DNA of 64,000 nt. Origin: Pseudoalteromonas rubra (GTDB lineage: Bacteria; Pseudomonadota; Gammaproteobacteria; Enterobacterales; Alteromonadaceae). How positions within the stretch are numbered: position 1 is the stretch's first letter; the number at the start of each line of letters is the position of its first letter. The translations under genes were made by a program, and so were the position numbers. The stretch spans positions 1,178,001-1,242,000 of the forward strand of contig NZ_AHCD03000035.1 of assembly GCF_000238295.3 (NCBI RefSeq), read 5' to 3'. The notes under the pieces were generated by a model. That model was given only the letters and a program-made list of their open reading frames with translations, was not told the DNA's origin and did no database searches. Shown here piece by piece: positions 52,107 to 60,696 of this stretch.

Positions 52107-52946
52107 TTAAAGTGGTTGCCTGACACGTAAAAAACGGGCAAATCGCGGTTTACCAAATTTTGTGACACCCTGATATCGGTAGGTCACCTGACTGCCAATT
52201 GGGGGAGGCTCGCGCCGCTGCTCATCCGTGAACCCCGAACCAATTTTAAAGATAATGCCCTGCGGCGTTTTAACCCGGATTGCACCCATCATGCCCTGAT
52301 ATTTACCTTTACCGGGCAAATGTGCCAAGACCTCAGCTTCGGCGTCGAAATAAGGTTTGTACTTTAGAATGGCCGAACTGCGTCCAGCCTGATGCTGTGC
52401 CTGATGTTCATGCAGCATGACTCCTTCGCCATCGCGTGCCAGTACTTGCTCAAAAAATTCATCCAGCTCAGCCTTGGTTGTAAACCGATACTGAGGTACC
52501 GCGCGGACATGGGGCTGTGCCAGCTTATCGATAAGCTGAGAATAGACGTCATACCGTTGTGCAAAGGGTACAGCCACACTGGGCGCATCAAAGATCAGAT
52601 AGTGTATCTGGCGCCAGTCCTGTTCGGATGCCTGATGACGCCGCACCACAGCACTGACAAACTCAAAGTTCTGATAGCCAGCCCACAGCTCTCCGTCAAG
52701 TAGCATATCTGGCAATTCAGAGGTAAACCAGGCGGGCGCATGGATCATCTGACCCGTTCGGGTAAGCAGCTGCTGACCATTCCACACCGCTCTGACGCCA
52801 TCAAACTTTTCACTTACCAGATAATGGGAGACCGGTCGTTGTGCCTGATACACTTTGGCCAATTGCACATCGGGGGCTGGACTTGCACAGGCTATTTGCA
52901 GATAACACAGGCAGGCTAACAGCCAACCTGTCAGTTGAATGTTCAT
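52107..52946 (-). CDS. Exported ATP-dependent DNA ligase (Lig E type)
   Basis: A 279-residue minimal ATP-dependent ligase with an N-terminal signal (MNIQLTGWLLACLCYLQIAC, cleavage probably after the ACA at ~21), indicating a periplasmic enzyme. The adenylated lysine is K47 in SEKFDGVRA (KxDGxR motif I). GEGVMLHEH (motif IV) and SAILKYKPYFDAEA (motif V) follow. The OB-fold portion contains FKIGSGFTDEQR. Such ligases, common in naturally competent gammaproteobacteria, seal nicks in extracellular or incoming DNA; that role is inference here. It is single-copy and upstream of the Hsp70-like gene on the same strand. Confidence 0.9.
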   Translation of the reverse strand: MNIQLTGWLLACLCYLQIACASPAPDVQLAKVYQAQRPVSHYLVSEKFDGVRAVWNGQQLLTRTGQMIHAPAWFTSELPDMLLDGELWAGYQNFEFVSAVVRRHQASEQDWRQIHYLIFDAPSVAVPFAQRYDVYSQLIDKLAQPHVRAVPQYRFTTKAELDEFFEQVLARDGEGVMLHEHQAQHQAGRSSAILKYKPYFDAEAEVLAHLPGKGKYQGMMGAIRVKTPQGIIFKIGSGFTDEQRREPPPIGSQVTYRYQGVTKFGKPRFARFLRVRQPL

Positions 52947-53033
52947 CGCTACGCTCCTTGTAGGCAGAGTTAAGATATCCTCCCTCAGAGCTTAGCGCGG
53001 CGTCAGGAAATCGCCAGTCGCAAGTTGGTGGTA

Positions 53034-53696
53034 CTAAGCTTTTGCGAGTAGCCCCTCAATAACAGCTTGCGCCGACAGCAGCGATTGCACTTGCCAGGCA
53101 GCCTGAGAAAAGTCTTGCTTTGCTGAATGCTCGTTAGGAATCACCAGTACCTTCAAACCTGCGGCGCTACCTGAGCTCAGCCCGGTTGTACTGTCTTCCA
53201 GCGCAATGGCGTTTTCTGGCTCAACCTGCAATGCGGACAGTGCCTGCTGGTATGGCTCAGGATGAGGTTTTGGCTGAGTCACGTCATCTTTAGTGACAAT
53301 ACAATCGAAGAAATGCTGCAACCCGTAGTGATTCAGCACCGGGATCGCTTCGGCGCGGGTACTCCCCGTCACCAGCGCTAACTTACAATGCGTCGACGCA
53401 TAACTTAAGATCTCATGTGCATAAGGCATGAGCTTTGGCTGCAGCGTCGCTGCGGTGTCGACAAAAAACCGGTTTTTATCGTCGCATAACGCCTGCGCTG
53501 TGCTGGACAGGTTGTGACGTTCAAGGAGTATTTCAGCAGTTTTTAGCGTGGGTACGCCAGAAAATTCATCACAAAATGCCAGCTCGCTATACTCAACACC
53601 AAACGGTGCCAGCACACGCAGCCAGCTGTGATAATGGAGCGCTTCAGAATCCACCAGCGTCCCATCAAAATCAAACAAGATTGCCTTTAAACTCAT
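53034..53696 (-). CDS. HAD-superfamily phosphatase, beta-phosphoglucomutase-like
   Basis: A 220-residue HAD hydrolase. Motif I is FDFDGTLVDSE with nucleophile Asp and acid/base Asp; motif II is LVTGS; motif III Lys in KPHPEPY; motif IV LEDSTTGLSSG. A helical cap domain lies between (~residues 18-90), putting it in subfamily I with beta-phosphoglucomutase and phosphoglycolate-type phosphatases. The substrate cannot be fixed. The second ATG (53696) is better spaced from the AAGGAGC site than the first (53699). It is followed by no obvious partner; the small conserved gene starts upstream on the same strand. Confidence 0.9.
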   Translation of the reverse strand: MSLKAILFDFDGTLVDSEALHYHSWLRVLAPFGVEYSELAFCDEFSGVPTLKTAEILLERHNLSSTAQALCDDKNRFFVDTAATLQPKLMPYAHEILSYASTHCKLALVTGSTRAEAIPVLNHYGLQHFFDCIVTKDDVTQPKPHPEPYQQALSALQVEPENAIALEDSTTGLSSGSAAGLKVLVIPNEHSAKQDFSQAAWQVQSLLSAQAVIEGLLAKA

Positions 53697-53726
53697 CATC
53701 GCTCCTTCTTTATCAGTATAATGTTA

Positions 53727-54020
53727 TCAGGCTTTAGCAGGTGGCTCTGCGTGTGCAGGTTCACCGCTGTCTTTTTCTACCAGCTCATAACCACGCGGTT
53801 TACGTACCACTTTCAAAACAGGCTTATCAAATGCTGTCTGTAAACGGGTAAAATCGGCTTTAAGATCATCAATACTCTGACCATAAGGTGACTCACCCGT
53901 TTCAGACCAGTTAACCGCTTTGCCATTCTCATTGTACTCAACCGCATGTACCTGATACTGCTCTGGCGCATCTTTATTTGCTTCACAATAGATAACGCGA
54001 TAATTCCAAAATGCGGACAT
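53727..54020 (-). CDS. Small conserved protein of unknown function
   Basis: A 97-residue soluble protein beginning MSAFWNYRVIYCEANK. It resembles a widely distributed family of short proteins with W-N-Y-R-V-I, then a strand-rich segment with YNENGKAVNWSETGESP, and a later helix ending FDKPVLKV; the function of that family is not known to me. The C-terminus is Pro/Ala/Glu-rich and probably disordered. The ATG at 54020 follows GAGGAAG, so the longer frame from 54125 is not used. It may be co-transcribed with the HAD gene downstream (30-bp gap). Confidence 0.75.
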   Translation of the reverse strand: MSAFWNYRVIYCEANKDAPEQYQVHAVEYNENGKAVNWSETGESPYGQSIDDLKADFTRLQTAFDKPVLKVVRKPRGYELVEKDSGEPAHAEPPAKA

Positions 54021-54100
54021 AGTTTCTTCCTCAAAAATTCTGTATTTACCCGGGTACTTTACCAGTACTGGGGCCTGCTTGCATGACAGTATTAATAAAA

Positions 54101-54131
54101 AAACCCGTGGATGGTGACCATCCACGGGTTT
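54101..54131 (-). terminator. Bidirectional-type terminator after the TonB receptor gene
   Basis: AAACCCGTGGATGG (54101-54114) pairs perfectly with CCATCCACGGGTTT (54118-54131) over a TGA loop. Read on the minus strand it is followed by a long U-run (complement of 54093-54104), so it terminates the TonB-receptor transcript. The plus-strand side also has TTTTT. It isolates the small conserved gene from the receptor. Confidence 0.9.
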
Positions 54132-54152
54132 TTACTTTAATTTAAGGTGAAA

Positions 54153-56447
54153 TTAAAAGAATTTCACTTTGAACTCGGCACCCACAAAGCGCTCTTCGTT
54201 CAGCATACCTGTGTTGTTGTTGAAGTCTACACCACCGATAACCACCTGCTCATCAAACAGGTTACGTACGAAGGCAGAAACTTCATAGTCGTTGTCGCCC
54301 GAGTTCCACGCGTAACCCGCACGCACACCGGCTTCAAACAGAGCTTCACCAGTGAACTCAACTGACTCATACAGGAAGAAGTCGATTTCACTGCGGTATG
54401 ACAAGTCGGTGTATACAAAGAACTCACCGTTTTCCAGTTCTGTGGTGTAACGCAATGTCGCGTTAGAGATCCACTCTGGCGCGTGCGGCAAGCTATTCCC
54501 ATCCAATCTTGCACGCGCTTCTGGACCAAATGCGCCTTCAACCATGTAGGTTGGATCTGTCACAGTACACTGACCGCATACGGCAACCGCCAGGTCTGGA
54601 TCATCAATCTCAGTTTTGTTATAGCTCACATTGAAGGTTGCATTCAGTTCATCTGTCAGCACCCACTCACTGTCTACCTCAAAGCCATAACCCGTGGTTT
54701 TGTCGGCGTTGATCAGACGGTTGAAGTTAGCGCCACCGCCCACAGCCGTCAGTTGTTGGTCGTCCATCTGGAAGTAGAATACAGTTGCGTTAACACGACC
54801 CTGGCCATCCAGAACGTCTGATTTAACACCAAACTCAATTGAGTTAACTGTTTCAGATTCTGCGACTGTTACTTCATTACCAAACAAGATACGGCCTTGT
54901 ACACTCGGTGCACGGAAACCGTTAGCAAGACGACCAAACAAGTTAACGTCATCAGTCAGCTTATAAGTAGCGCTCAAGTCCCAGCTCACATGGCTATCAC
55001 TTGGGTTAGCACCTAGTTGCAGGTTGTCTGAGGTACGCTTTGCCATAAAGTCTTTTTCATCATCTGAATAACGTAAGCCAAGCGTAACATCCAGTTGTTC
55101 AGAGACAGTATAATCAAACGAGCCAAATAGCGCCCATGCTGATGTTTCCTGATTTTGTACTACATAGCCAGTTTGCAAGCCATAGTTGCCCGTTGACTCA
55201 TCGAATTGAGACGTATCAAAGTTGAAGCTTTCTATCGTTAAGTCTTCTTCAAATAGGAACAAACCAACCTGATAGTTGAAGTCTCCAGAGAAGTTGCTTG
55301 AAAGGCGAAGTTCTTGTGTATACTGGTCATGGTCAGGGATAGCATCAGCTGTTTCTGCCTGGAAGAAAATAATGCCCGGACCCTGAGGAACAGGTGTACC
55401 TGTTGTCGAGTCAGTCCAGCCACCGTAACCACCATCAACGTCTGCACGCGAGTAAATCTCAGCGCTTTCCCAGCCGGTGATTGAAGTAATGGTGTGCTCT
55501 TTAAGGTCCCATTCCAGCTTCAGGCTCAGACCCTGTGTGTCTACTTGTTGAGTAGCACGAGATGCAGCATCCTGATAAACCACATCGTTATCGTACAATG
55601 GGTTAATGTTGTTCGAACCTTTTTCAATCAGGTTCGCACGGAACGGGATCGGACGACCTTCCAAATCACGTACGTGGTAATTCAGCAAACCGGTGAAGTC
55701 ATCACCTTCATATAAGAACTGAACACGTGCCGCTTTTTCATTGTAGCCACCCAGTGAATCTTCTTTCTCAAATCCTGGTGCTTTTACATCGATGTAATCC
55801 GGCTTATCTTGTACCAATAAAGATACACGTGTAGAAATTTTGTCAGTTAGACCTGTACCGGCTGCACCTTCAAAGTCAATTGAGCTGTTGCTACCGTAAG
55901 AAACCGCGGCATACCCATCGAATTCCTGGCTTGGCTTAACGCTGTCGAACTTAACCAGACCGGCTGGCGTGTTACGACCGAACAGGGTTCCCTGAGGACC
56001 ACGCAATACTTCGATGCGCTCGATATCAAATACAGGGAAGCCTTTAAGAATAGGGTTTTCCTGAACAACTTCGTCAACAACCAGAGATACCGGCTGAGAC
56101 GCGTTCAGATCGAAGTCGGTGTTACCCAGACCACGAACATAAAAGCGTGGGAATGTACGTCCGAATGAAGATTCAACCGACAGGCTCGGGATCTTCGCAT
56201 TCATAAAGCGGATATCCATACCAGCTGAGCTGTATGCGTCCAAGTTATCGCCTTGCAAAGCAGACACAGAAACTGGCACTTCTTGTGCGTTCTCAACACG
56301 CTTACGCGCGGTGATTTGGATCACTTCCAGTTGATTACTTTTAGCTTGCGCTTCTTCTGCAAGCGTAGTGAATGAAGTACCTGCTACAGCAGAGAACAAC
56401 GTCGCATTGATTAAAGTTGCTAACGTAGATCTTTTCATTGCTTTCAT
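54153..56447 (-). CDS. TonB-dependent outer-membrane receptor
   Basis: A 764-residue TonB receptor. It has a Sec signal (MKRSTLATLINATLFSAVAG and cleavage near TLA), a TonB-box-like segment (LEVIQITARKR), a plug domain (VENAQEVPVSVSAL, RFYVRGLGNTDFDLN, DIERIEVLRGPQGTLFGRNT) and a 22-strand barrel ending in the usual terminal aromatic (VGAEFKVKFF). Plug variants with RGLGNTDFDLN belong to the broad sterol/aromatic/catechol-type receptor clade rather than the classic siderophore group, so the ligand is uncertain. Two candidate operators lie upstream. No strong ribosome site is seen; M4 may be the true start. Confidence 0.93.
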   Translation of the reverse strand: MKAMKRSTLATLINATLFSAVAGTSFTTLAEEAQAKSNQLEVIQITARKRVENAQEVPVSVSALQGDNLDAYSSAGMDIRFMNAKIPSLSVESSFGRTFPRFYVRGLGNTDFDLNASQPVSLVVDEVVQENPILKGFPVFDIERIEVLRGPQGTLFGRNTPAGLVKFDSVKPSQEFDGYAAVSYGSNSSIDFEGAAGTGLTDKISTRVSLLVQDKPDYIDVKAPGFEKEDSLGGYNEKAARVQFLYEGDDFTGLLNYHVRDLEGRPIPFRANLIEKGSNNINPLYDNDVVYQDAASRATQQVDTQGLSLKLEWDLKEHTITSITGWESAEIYSRADVDGGYGGWTDSTTGTPVPQGPGIIFFQAETADAIPDHDQYTQELRLSSNFSGDFNYQVGLFLFEEDLTIESFNFDTSQFDESTGNYGLQTGYVVQNQETSAWALFGSFDYTVSEQLDVTLGLRYSDDEKDFMAKRTSDNLQLGANPSDSHVSWDLSATYKLTDDVNLFGRLANGFRAPSVQGRILFGNEVTVAESETVNSIEFGVKSDVLDGQGRVNATVFYFQMDDQQLTAVGGGANFNRLINADKTTGYGFEVDSEWVLTDELNATFNVSYNKTEIDDPDLAVAVCGQCTVTDPTYMVEGAFGPEARARLDGNSLPHAPEWISNATLRYTTELENGEFFVYTDLSYRSEIDFFLYESVEFTGEALFEAGVRAGYAWNSGDNDYEVSAFVRNLFDEQVVIGGVDFNNNTGMLNEERFVGAEFKVKFF

Positions 56448-56611
56448 GTTTGGATTTAACCTTTTGTATGCACTCTTAAGTTCAACGGTTTTGATTTGGG
56501 CGCCGTATCACAATGGCTGGTTCGCTCAATTTTACGCGCAAATGACAAGCAGCGCGGACCTCACTAGCGAGAGTGCAAAACGACTATATGAGGCTGAACG
56601 AGACGGCCGTA

Positions 56612-56640
56612 ATTATAGCAGCAAATTTTCAAATTGCTGC
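56612..56640 (-). promoter_or_regulatory. Candidate promoter with overlapping operator for the TonB receptor
   Basis: On the minus strand a perfect -10 TATAAT (56617-56612) is immediately preceded by the inverted repeat GCAGCAA-9-TTGCTGC (56618-56624 and 56634-56640). A repressor there would occlude polymerase. A TTGCAG at 56642-56637 could serve as -35 with a 19-bp spacer, which is slightly long. The leader to the ATG would be about 155 nt. Confidence 0.5.
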
Positions 56641-56728
56641 AATTATGCATATAAATTTTCCACATTTTTGTAAATATCGTGAAAGTTAGCTAAGAGTTAA
56701 CAACTTTTCGCAACAAAAAGCCTCAATA

Positions 56729-56746
56729 TAAGGACAATTGTCCTTA
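56729..56746. promoter_or_regulatory. 18-bp perfect palindrome
   Basis: TAAGGACAATTGTCCTTA is perfectly symmetric with no spacer. It is ~112 bp upstream of the candidate receptor -10 box, in a position suiting a distal operator or an activator site. It resembles MarR- or LysR/Rrf2-like compact sites, but I cannot name the regulator. No such palindrome was noticed elsewhere in the window. Confidence 0.5.
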
Positions 56747-57089
56747 CCAAACTCTTGCCTATATGATGGCAGGAAAAGGATTTACCGAATTGAAATACAG
56801 GTGTCACTATCTCGCTCTTATCAACAGCCAGCTCTTTATACCGCGAATAGATACACTCTAACCACAAGATCTGCACATGAGCACATTACTTTTTTGGATT
56901 GCATAGCAAAACTATCCAGACACATGTGGTGTTGTGCATTTTATGACAAACAATAAGGTAGCACCGAAAACCATCCGCCCATAGATGGTAACCGGTGTCA
57001 TGAAAGCGATGCCATTGTATTAGAGCATCGTAGTGAAAAGGAGGACATTAGACCGCACCGGGCCAACTTATCCTAAAATCGGTCTCAAT

Positions 57090-57557
57090 TCAGGTAGCAG
57101 GTGTGGCGAGCTTGACCAATTCGCTTTTCAGCGTCTCAGGGTCATACTGGATCACCGCCACGGCAGCCGTTGCAAAGATCGGCATTTCACCCGGCACCAA
57201 TTGATCAACTAAATAACTGACTATCGGCATATGCGCAACAACCAGCCAGGTGTCTAAGGTGTCATGCATACTGATTAAGGTTTCGAGATAATCGATAGCA
57301 ACAGCAGCATTGCCACTGGGCACAATATCCTGGCATGTCTCTTCGAATGATACAGGGTTGCTTTGCAGGACAGCCTGAGCCGTTTGTTGCGCCCTGATAT
57401 AGGGGCTCACTAGGACAGCCTGTGGCGGATAATGTTCAGCTAACCATTGACCCATTTCAGCAGCCTGAGCGTGCCCGCGTGAAGTCAATATTCTGGCCGC
57501 ATCGTTGGCCTGCATAGGGCCCGCTTCGCCATGGCGCATGATCAGAATTGTTTTCAT
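57090..57557 (-). CDS. sixA: SixA-family phosphohistidine phosphatase
   Basis: A 155-residue histidine phosphatase. The catalytic RHG motif is in ILIMRHGEAGPMQAN; SRGHAQAAEMGQWLAEHYPP and SPYIRAQQTAQAV are the SixA-specific segments; the second catalytic His lies in LVVAHMPIVSYLVDQL. SixA removes phosphate from phospho-His of Hpt domains or the nitrogen PTS protein. Length matches E. coli SixA (161). CGGAG before the ATG supports the start. It is separated from the divergent M16 protease gene by 211 bp. Confidence 0.93.
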   Translation of the reverse strand: MKTILIMRHGEAGPMQANDAARILTSRGHAQAAEMGQWLAEHYPPQAVLVSPYIRAQQTAQAVLQSNPVSFEETCQDIVPSGNAAVAIDYLETLISMHDTLDTWLVVAHMPIVSYLVDQLVPGEMPIFATAAVAVIQYDPETLKSELVKLATPAT

Positions 57558-57768
57558 AGCACTCCGAAAGTTGGCAAGAAAATTAGAAGCAAGCAGTAGC
57601 TATTGCCCCAAATTGTCCGCTATATTAAAACAAAAGCACCTAAACCTTAAGTTTAAATACAGGCTAATTCAGAGGTGACCGGCTATCGCAACCGTCCTGA
57701 TGGGCGCTTGCCAGCAGTAGCCCGGAAACAGCAGCCACGTCTCTAACTAATATATCGGCGGCACACAA

Positions 57769-60456
57769 TTGAAACTGAGTAATAATGATAAAAGAAATTA
57801 TCGTCACCTGACACTGGACAATGGTCTAAAAGTGCTTCTTGTCGAAGATACATCAAGTAATAAGGCAGCAGCCTCCCTCGCAATTAACGTCGGCCATTTT
57901 GATGATCCGCAAAGCCGGCAGGGCATGGCACACTTTGTTGAACATATGTTGTTTCTCGGTACTCAGAGTTTCCCTGTGCGCGGCGAATTTTCTCAGTTTG
58001 TTAGTCACGCCGGTGGACAAAGTAATGCCTGGACAGGCACCGAACACAGTTGCTACTTTTTTGATTGTCGTGCGGCACTGTTTGCTGAGGCGTTGCAACG
58101 ATTCAGTGAATTCTTCTATGCACCGCTGTTTAGTGAAGAGGCATTACAGGATGAACGCAACGCCATTGACTCAGAATTTAATCTGAAGGTCAAAGATGAT
58201 AACCGCAGAATCATTCAGGTGCACAAAGAAACCGTCAATCCGGCCCACCCTTTTGCCAAATTTTCTGTTGGTAACCACAACACGCTGGCCGATCACAGTG
58301 GTGATTTTAAACAAGAAATTGAAGCCTTTTTTGCCGCTCATTATCAGGCACAATGGATGACACTCGTACTGGCCGGGCCACACCCTTTAGATGAGCTGGC
58401 CGAGCTAGCACGTCGCAACTTTACCCCTGTAACCGGTCATGACATCCCAAAACCGGCCATTCAAGTGCCCTTATACCGCCAACAGGACCTGGGACTATTA
58501 CTCCACATTGAACCGCGCAAACACATGCAAAAGCTGATTGTCAGCTTTGCTATGCCCGACGTAGAGCGACTGTATAAGTTCAAAAGCCTGAGCTTTCTGG
58601 CACACCTATTGGGTTATGAAGGTGACGGCTCACTCTATGCAATTTTAAAGAAAAATGGTTGGATCAACGCCCTGTCCGCAGGCGGTGGCGCAGACGGCAG
58701 CAATTTTAAAGACTTTAATATCAGTTTCGCGTTGACTGACGAGGGCATTGAGTACTACGAAGATATCGTAGAAATGCTGTTCGAGTATATCAGCCTGATC
58801 CGCGAACAGATTGCCGCTTTACCTGCACTCTACGAAGACAAAAAGCGCTTGCTTGAGCTGGCATTTGAAAATCAGGAACCCAGCAAACTACTCGACTGGG
58901 TTAGCGCGCTGAGCATCAATATGCACCATTACGACGACGAAGACACTTTATATGGTGACTACTGTATGAGTGCTTTCAATCATGCACTGCATGAAGAGCT
59001 CATGGAGCTGTTATCGCCGCATAACATGCGCCTGATCCTGATCCACCCCGATATTACCTGCGAGAACGATGCTACCCGCAAGGTAGCACAATGGTACAAT
59101 ACGCCCTACCAGGTAGAGCGTATCAACACCGAGTGGTTACAAACGCTTGAACACATTACCACCCCTCTGCCTGAAATGCGCTTGCCTGCTGCGAACCCAT
59201 ACCTGGCGTTTGAAAACCGCCTGTATGACATAGAGCCTGGGCGTAAAACCCCCACCCTGCTCACAGACAGGCCTGGATTTGCCTTTTGGTTCAAACAAGA
59301 TACGCGCTTTCGGGTTACCAAAGGCCATTTTTATTTAGAGATAGATTCCCGTTGTTCGGTCGAAAACCATAAGAGCATGGCCATGACCAGGCTGTTTGCC
59401 GATTTGTTTATGGACAGTGTCGCAGAACAATTTTATGCTGCAGAACTGGCCGGATTGAGCTATCACCTCAGCTCCCATCAGGGTGGTTTGACCTTACAAA
59501 CCGCAGGTCTGTCTGCCAGCCAGCTCAAACTGGTGCTGCAACTGGTCGAAGCCCTGCTTAAACAACCAATCAGCGCCACCCGCTTTGCGGAATACAAAAA
59601 ACAACTGATCCGGCACTGGAAAAACCACAATAAGAGTAAACCGGTCAGCGAGTTGTTCAGTTTATTGGGGGCCCACCTGATGCCCTGGAACCCAACACCA
59701 GAGCAACTGGCCAAAGCGCTCAAAAATATCAGCTTCAATGAGTTTTGCCTGTTTCGGGATAACTTTTTTAAAGAAATCCACATTAAGGCCTTTATGCACG
59801 GTAACTGGCAACTGGATCATGCGCTCGATATGCAAAAGCAACTGCATGCCCTGTTTGCCTACAGCGAAATTCTGGACGACCTGAAAAAACCACTCAACCT
59901 GGTCACGTCAAATCAACAAGTGCAAATTGAAAAATCCGGTGCCGAACATGCTTTTGTTGAATACATTCAAGCACCAACTAGCAGCGTGGACGATAAAGTC
60001 AAAGTGATGGCTTTCAACCAGCTAGTCAGTCAGGATTACTTTGAGTCTTTGCGCACACAGCAACAGCTTGGCTATTTGGTAGGTGCTGGCTATGCGCCCT
60101 TCAATACCCGCGCTGGTATCGCATTTTATGTACAGTCATCCGGTTATGACAGCGCCACTTTGCTACAACGTCATCACCAATACCTGGCTGATTTAATTGT
60201 CCAGCTGGATAGCTATGAGGCTACCCAATGGACACAAGTCAAAGCAGCATTGCATTCCCAAATTGCAGAAAAGGACAAAAACCTGAGGTTGCGCTCTCAA
60301 CGATTGTGGATAGCCATCGGCACTGACGATCACGCCTTTTCAATGCAGGAAAAACTCATTGCAGCACTTGAGGCGCTCACGTTTGATGACCTGAAACAGT
60401 ATATAGTTAAGCTGATTTCTGAAGACTTTGCGAAAGTTACGCTCAGGTGTAATTAG
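57769..60456 (+). CDS. M16-family zinc protease (insulinase/pitrilysin-like)
   Basis: An 895-residue protease with the inverted zinc motif HFVEH (residues 55-59) in the N-terminal domain, and the distal Glu ligand expected in DERNAIDSEFNLK. The four-domain length fits pitrilysin and insulinase rather than mitochondrial processing peptidases. There is no signal peptide, so it is probably cytoplasmic, unlike periplasmic pitrilysin. The start is TTG at 57769; no better in-frame ATG exists before the conserved NGLKVLLVED block, and the ribosome site is weak. It digests small peptides in related bacteria. It is monocistronic by spacing. Confidence 0.9.
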   Translation: MKLSNNDKRNYRHLTLDNGLKVLLVEDTSSNKAAASLAINVGHFDDPQSRQGMAHFVEHMLFLGTQSFPVRGEFSQFVSHAGGQSNAWTGTEHSCYFFDCRAALFAEALQRFSEFFYAPLFSEEALQDERNAIDSEFNLKVKDDNRRIIQVHKETVNPAHPFAKFSVGNHNTLADHSGDFKQEIEAFFAAHYQAQWMTLVLAGPHPLDELAELARRNFTPVTGHDIPKPAIQVPLYRQQDLGLLLHIEPRKHMQKLIVSFAMPDVERLYKFKSLSFLAHLLGYEGDGSLYAILKKNGWINALSAGGGADGSNFKDFNISFALTDEGIEYYEDIVEMLFEYISLIREQIAALPALYEDKKRLLELAFENQEPSKLLDWVSALSINMHHYDDEDTLYGDYCMSAFNHALHEELMELLSPHNMRLILIHPDITCENDATRKVAQWYNTPYQVERINTEWLQTLEHITTPLPEMRLPAANPYLAFENRLYDIEPGRKTPTLLTDRPGFAFWFKQDTRFRVTKGHFYLEIDSRCSVENHKSMAMTRLFADLFMDSVAEQFYAAELAGLSYHLSSHQGGLTLQTAGLSASQLKLVLQLVEALLKQPISATRFAEYKKQLIRHWKNHNKSKPVSELFSLLGAHLMPWNPTPEQLAKALKNISFNEFCLFRDNFFKEIHIKAFMHGNWQLDHALDMQKQLHALFAYSEILDDLKKPLNLVTSNQQVQIEKSGAEHAFVEYIQAPTSSVDDKVKVMAFNQLVSQDYFESLRTQQQLGYLVGAGYAPFNTRAGIAFYVQSSGYDSATLLQRHHQYLADLIVQLDSYEATQWTQVKAALHSQIAEKDKNLRLRSQRLWIAIGTDDHAFSMQEKLIAALEALTFDDLKQYIVKLISEDFAKVTLRCN

Positions 60457-60696
60457 CCCCCGATATTTCAGTGGCGCATCTGTGCCAATGCGCACCACTA
60501 AACAAAACATTAGCAGCGATAAAGTGATACACACTCCATCAGTTCGACATTTAAATGTCACAATGACCGTCTCAATGCGCAAAATACACGCAGATGTACC
60601 TTTTAGGTCCGAAATTAGGGATTTTTTCTGACTTTCTTTTTGACTCTGCCTGGGGCATAGATTAGATTAGCAAATGTAATTGAATCTTTAAGCCTT

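Larger units (their letters stand above)
56448..57089. other. Long intergenic region upstream of the TonB receptor
   Basis: 642 bp between the receptor start (minus strand) and the end of sixA (minus strand). It contains a receptor promoter with a 7-bp-arm operator (56612-56640) and an 18-bp perfect palindrome (56729-56746), both listed separately. The ORF at 56738-56956 has no good start and overlaps the palindrome; I do not call it. The rest shows nothing definite. Confidence 0.5.

Noticed and set aside
56738..56956. 72-codon frame upstream of the TonB receptor
   Set aside because: Starts inside the perfect palindrome, has no ribosome site and no protein-like composition.
60471..60498. Hairpin after the M16 protease gene
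   Set aside because: Stem has a two-base bulge and no U-tract; not a convincing terminator.
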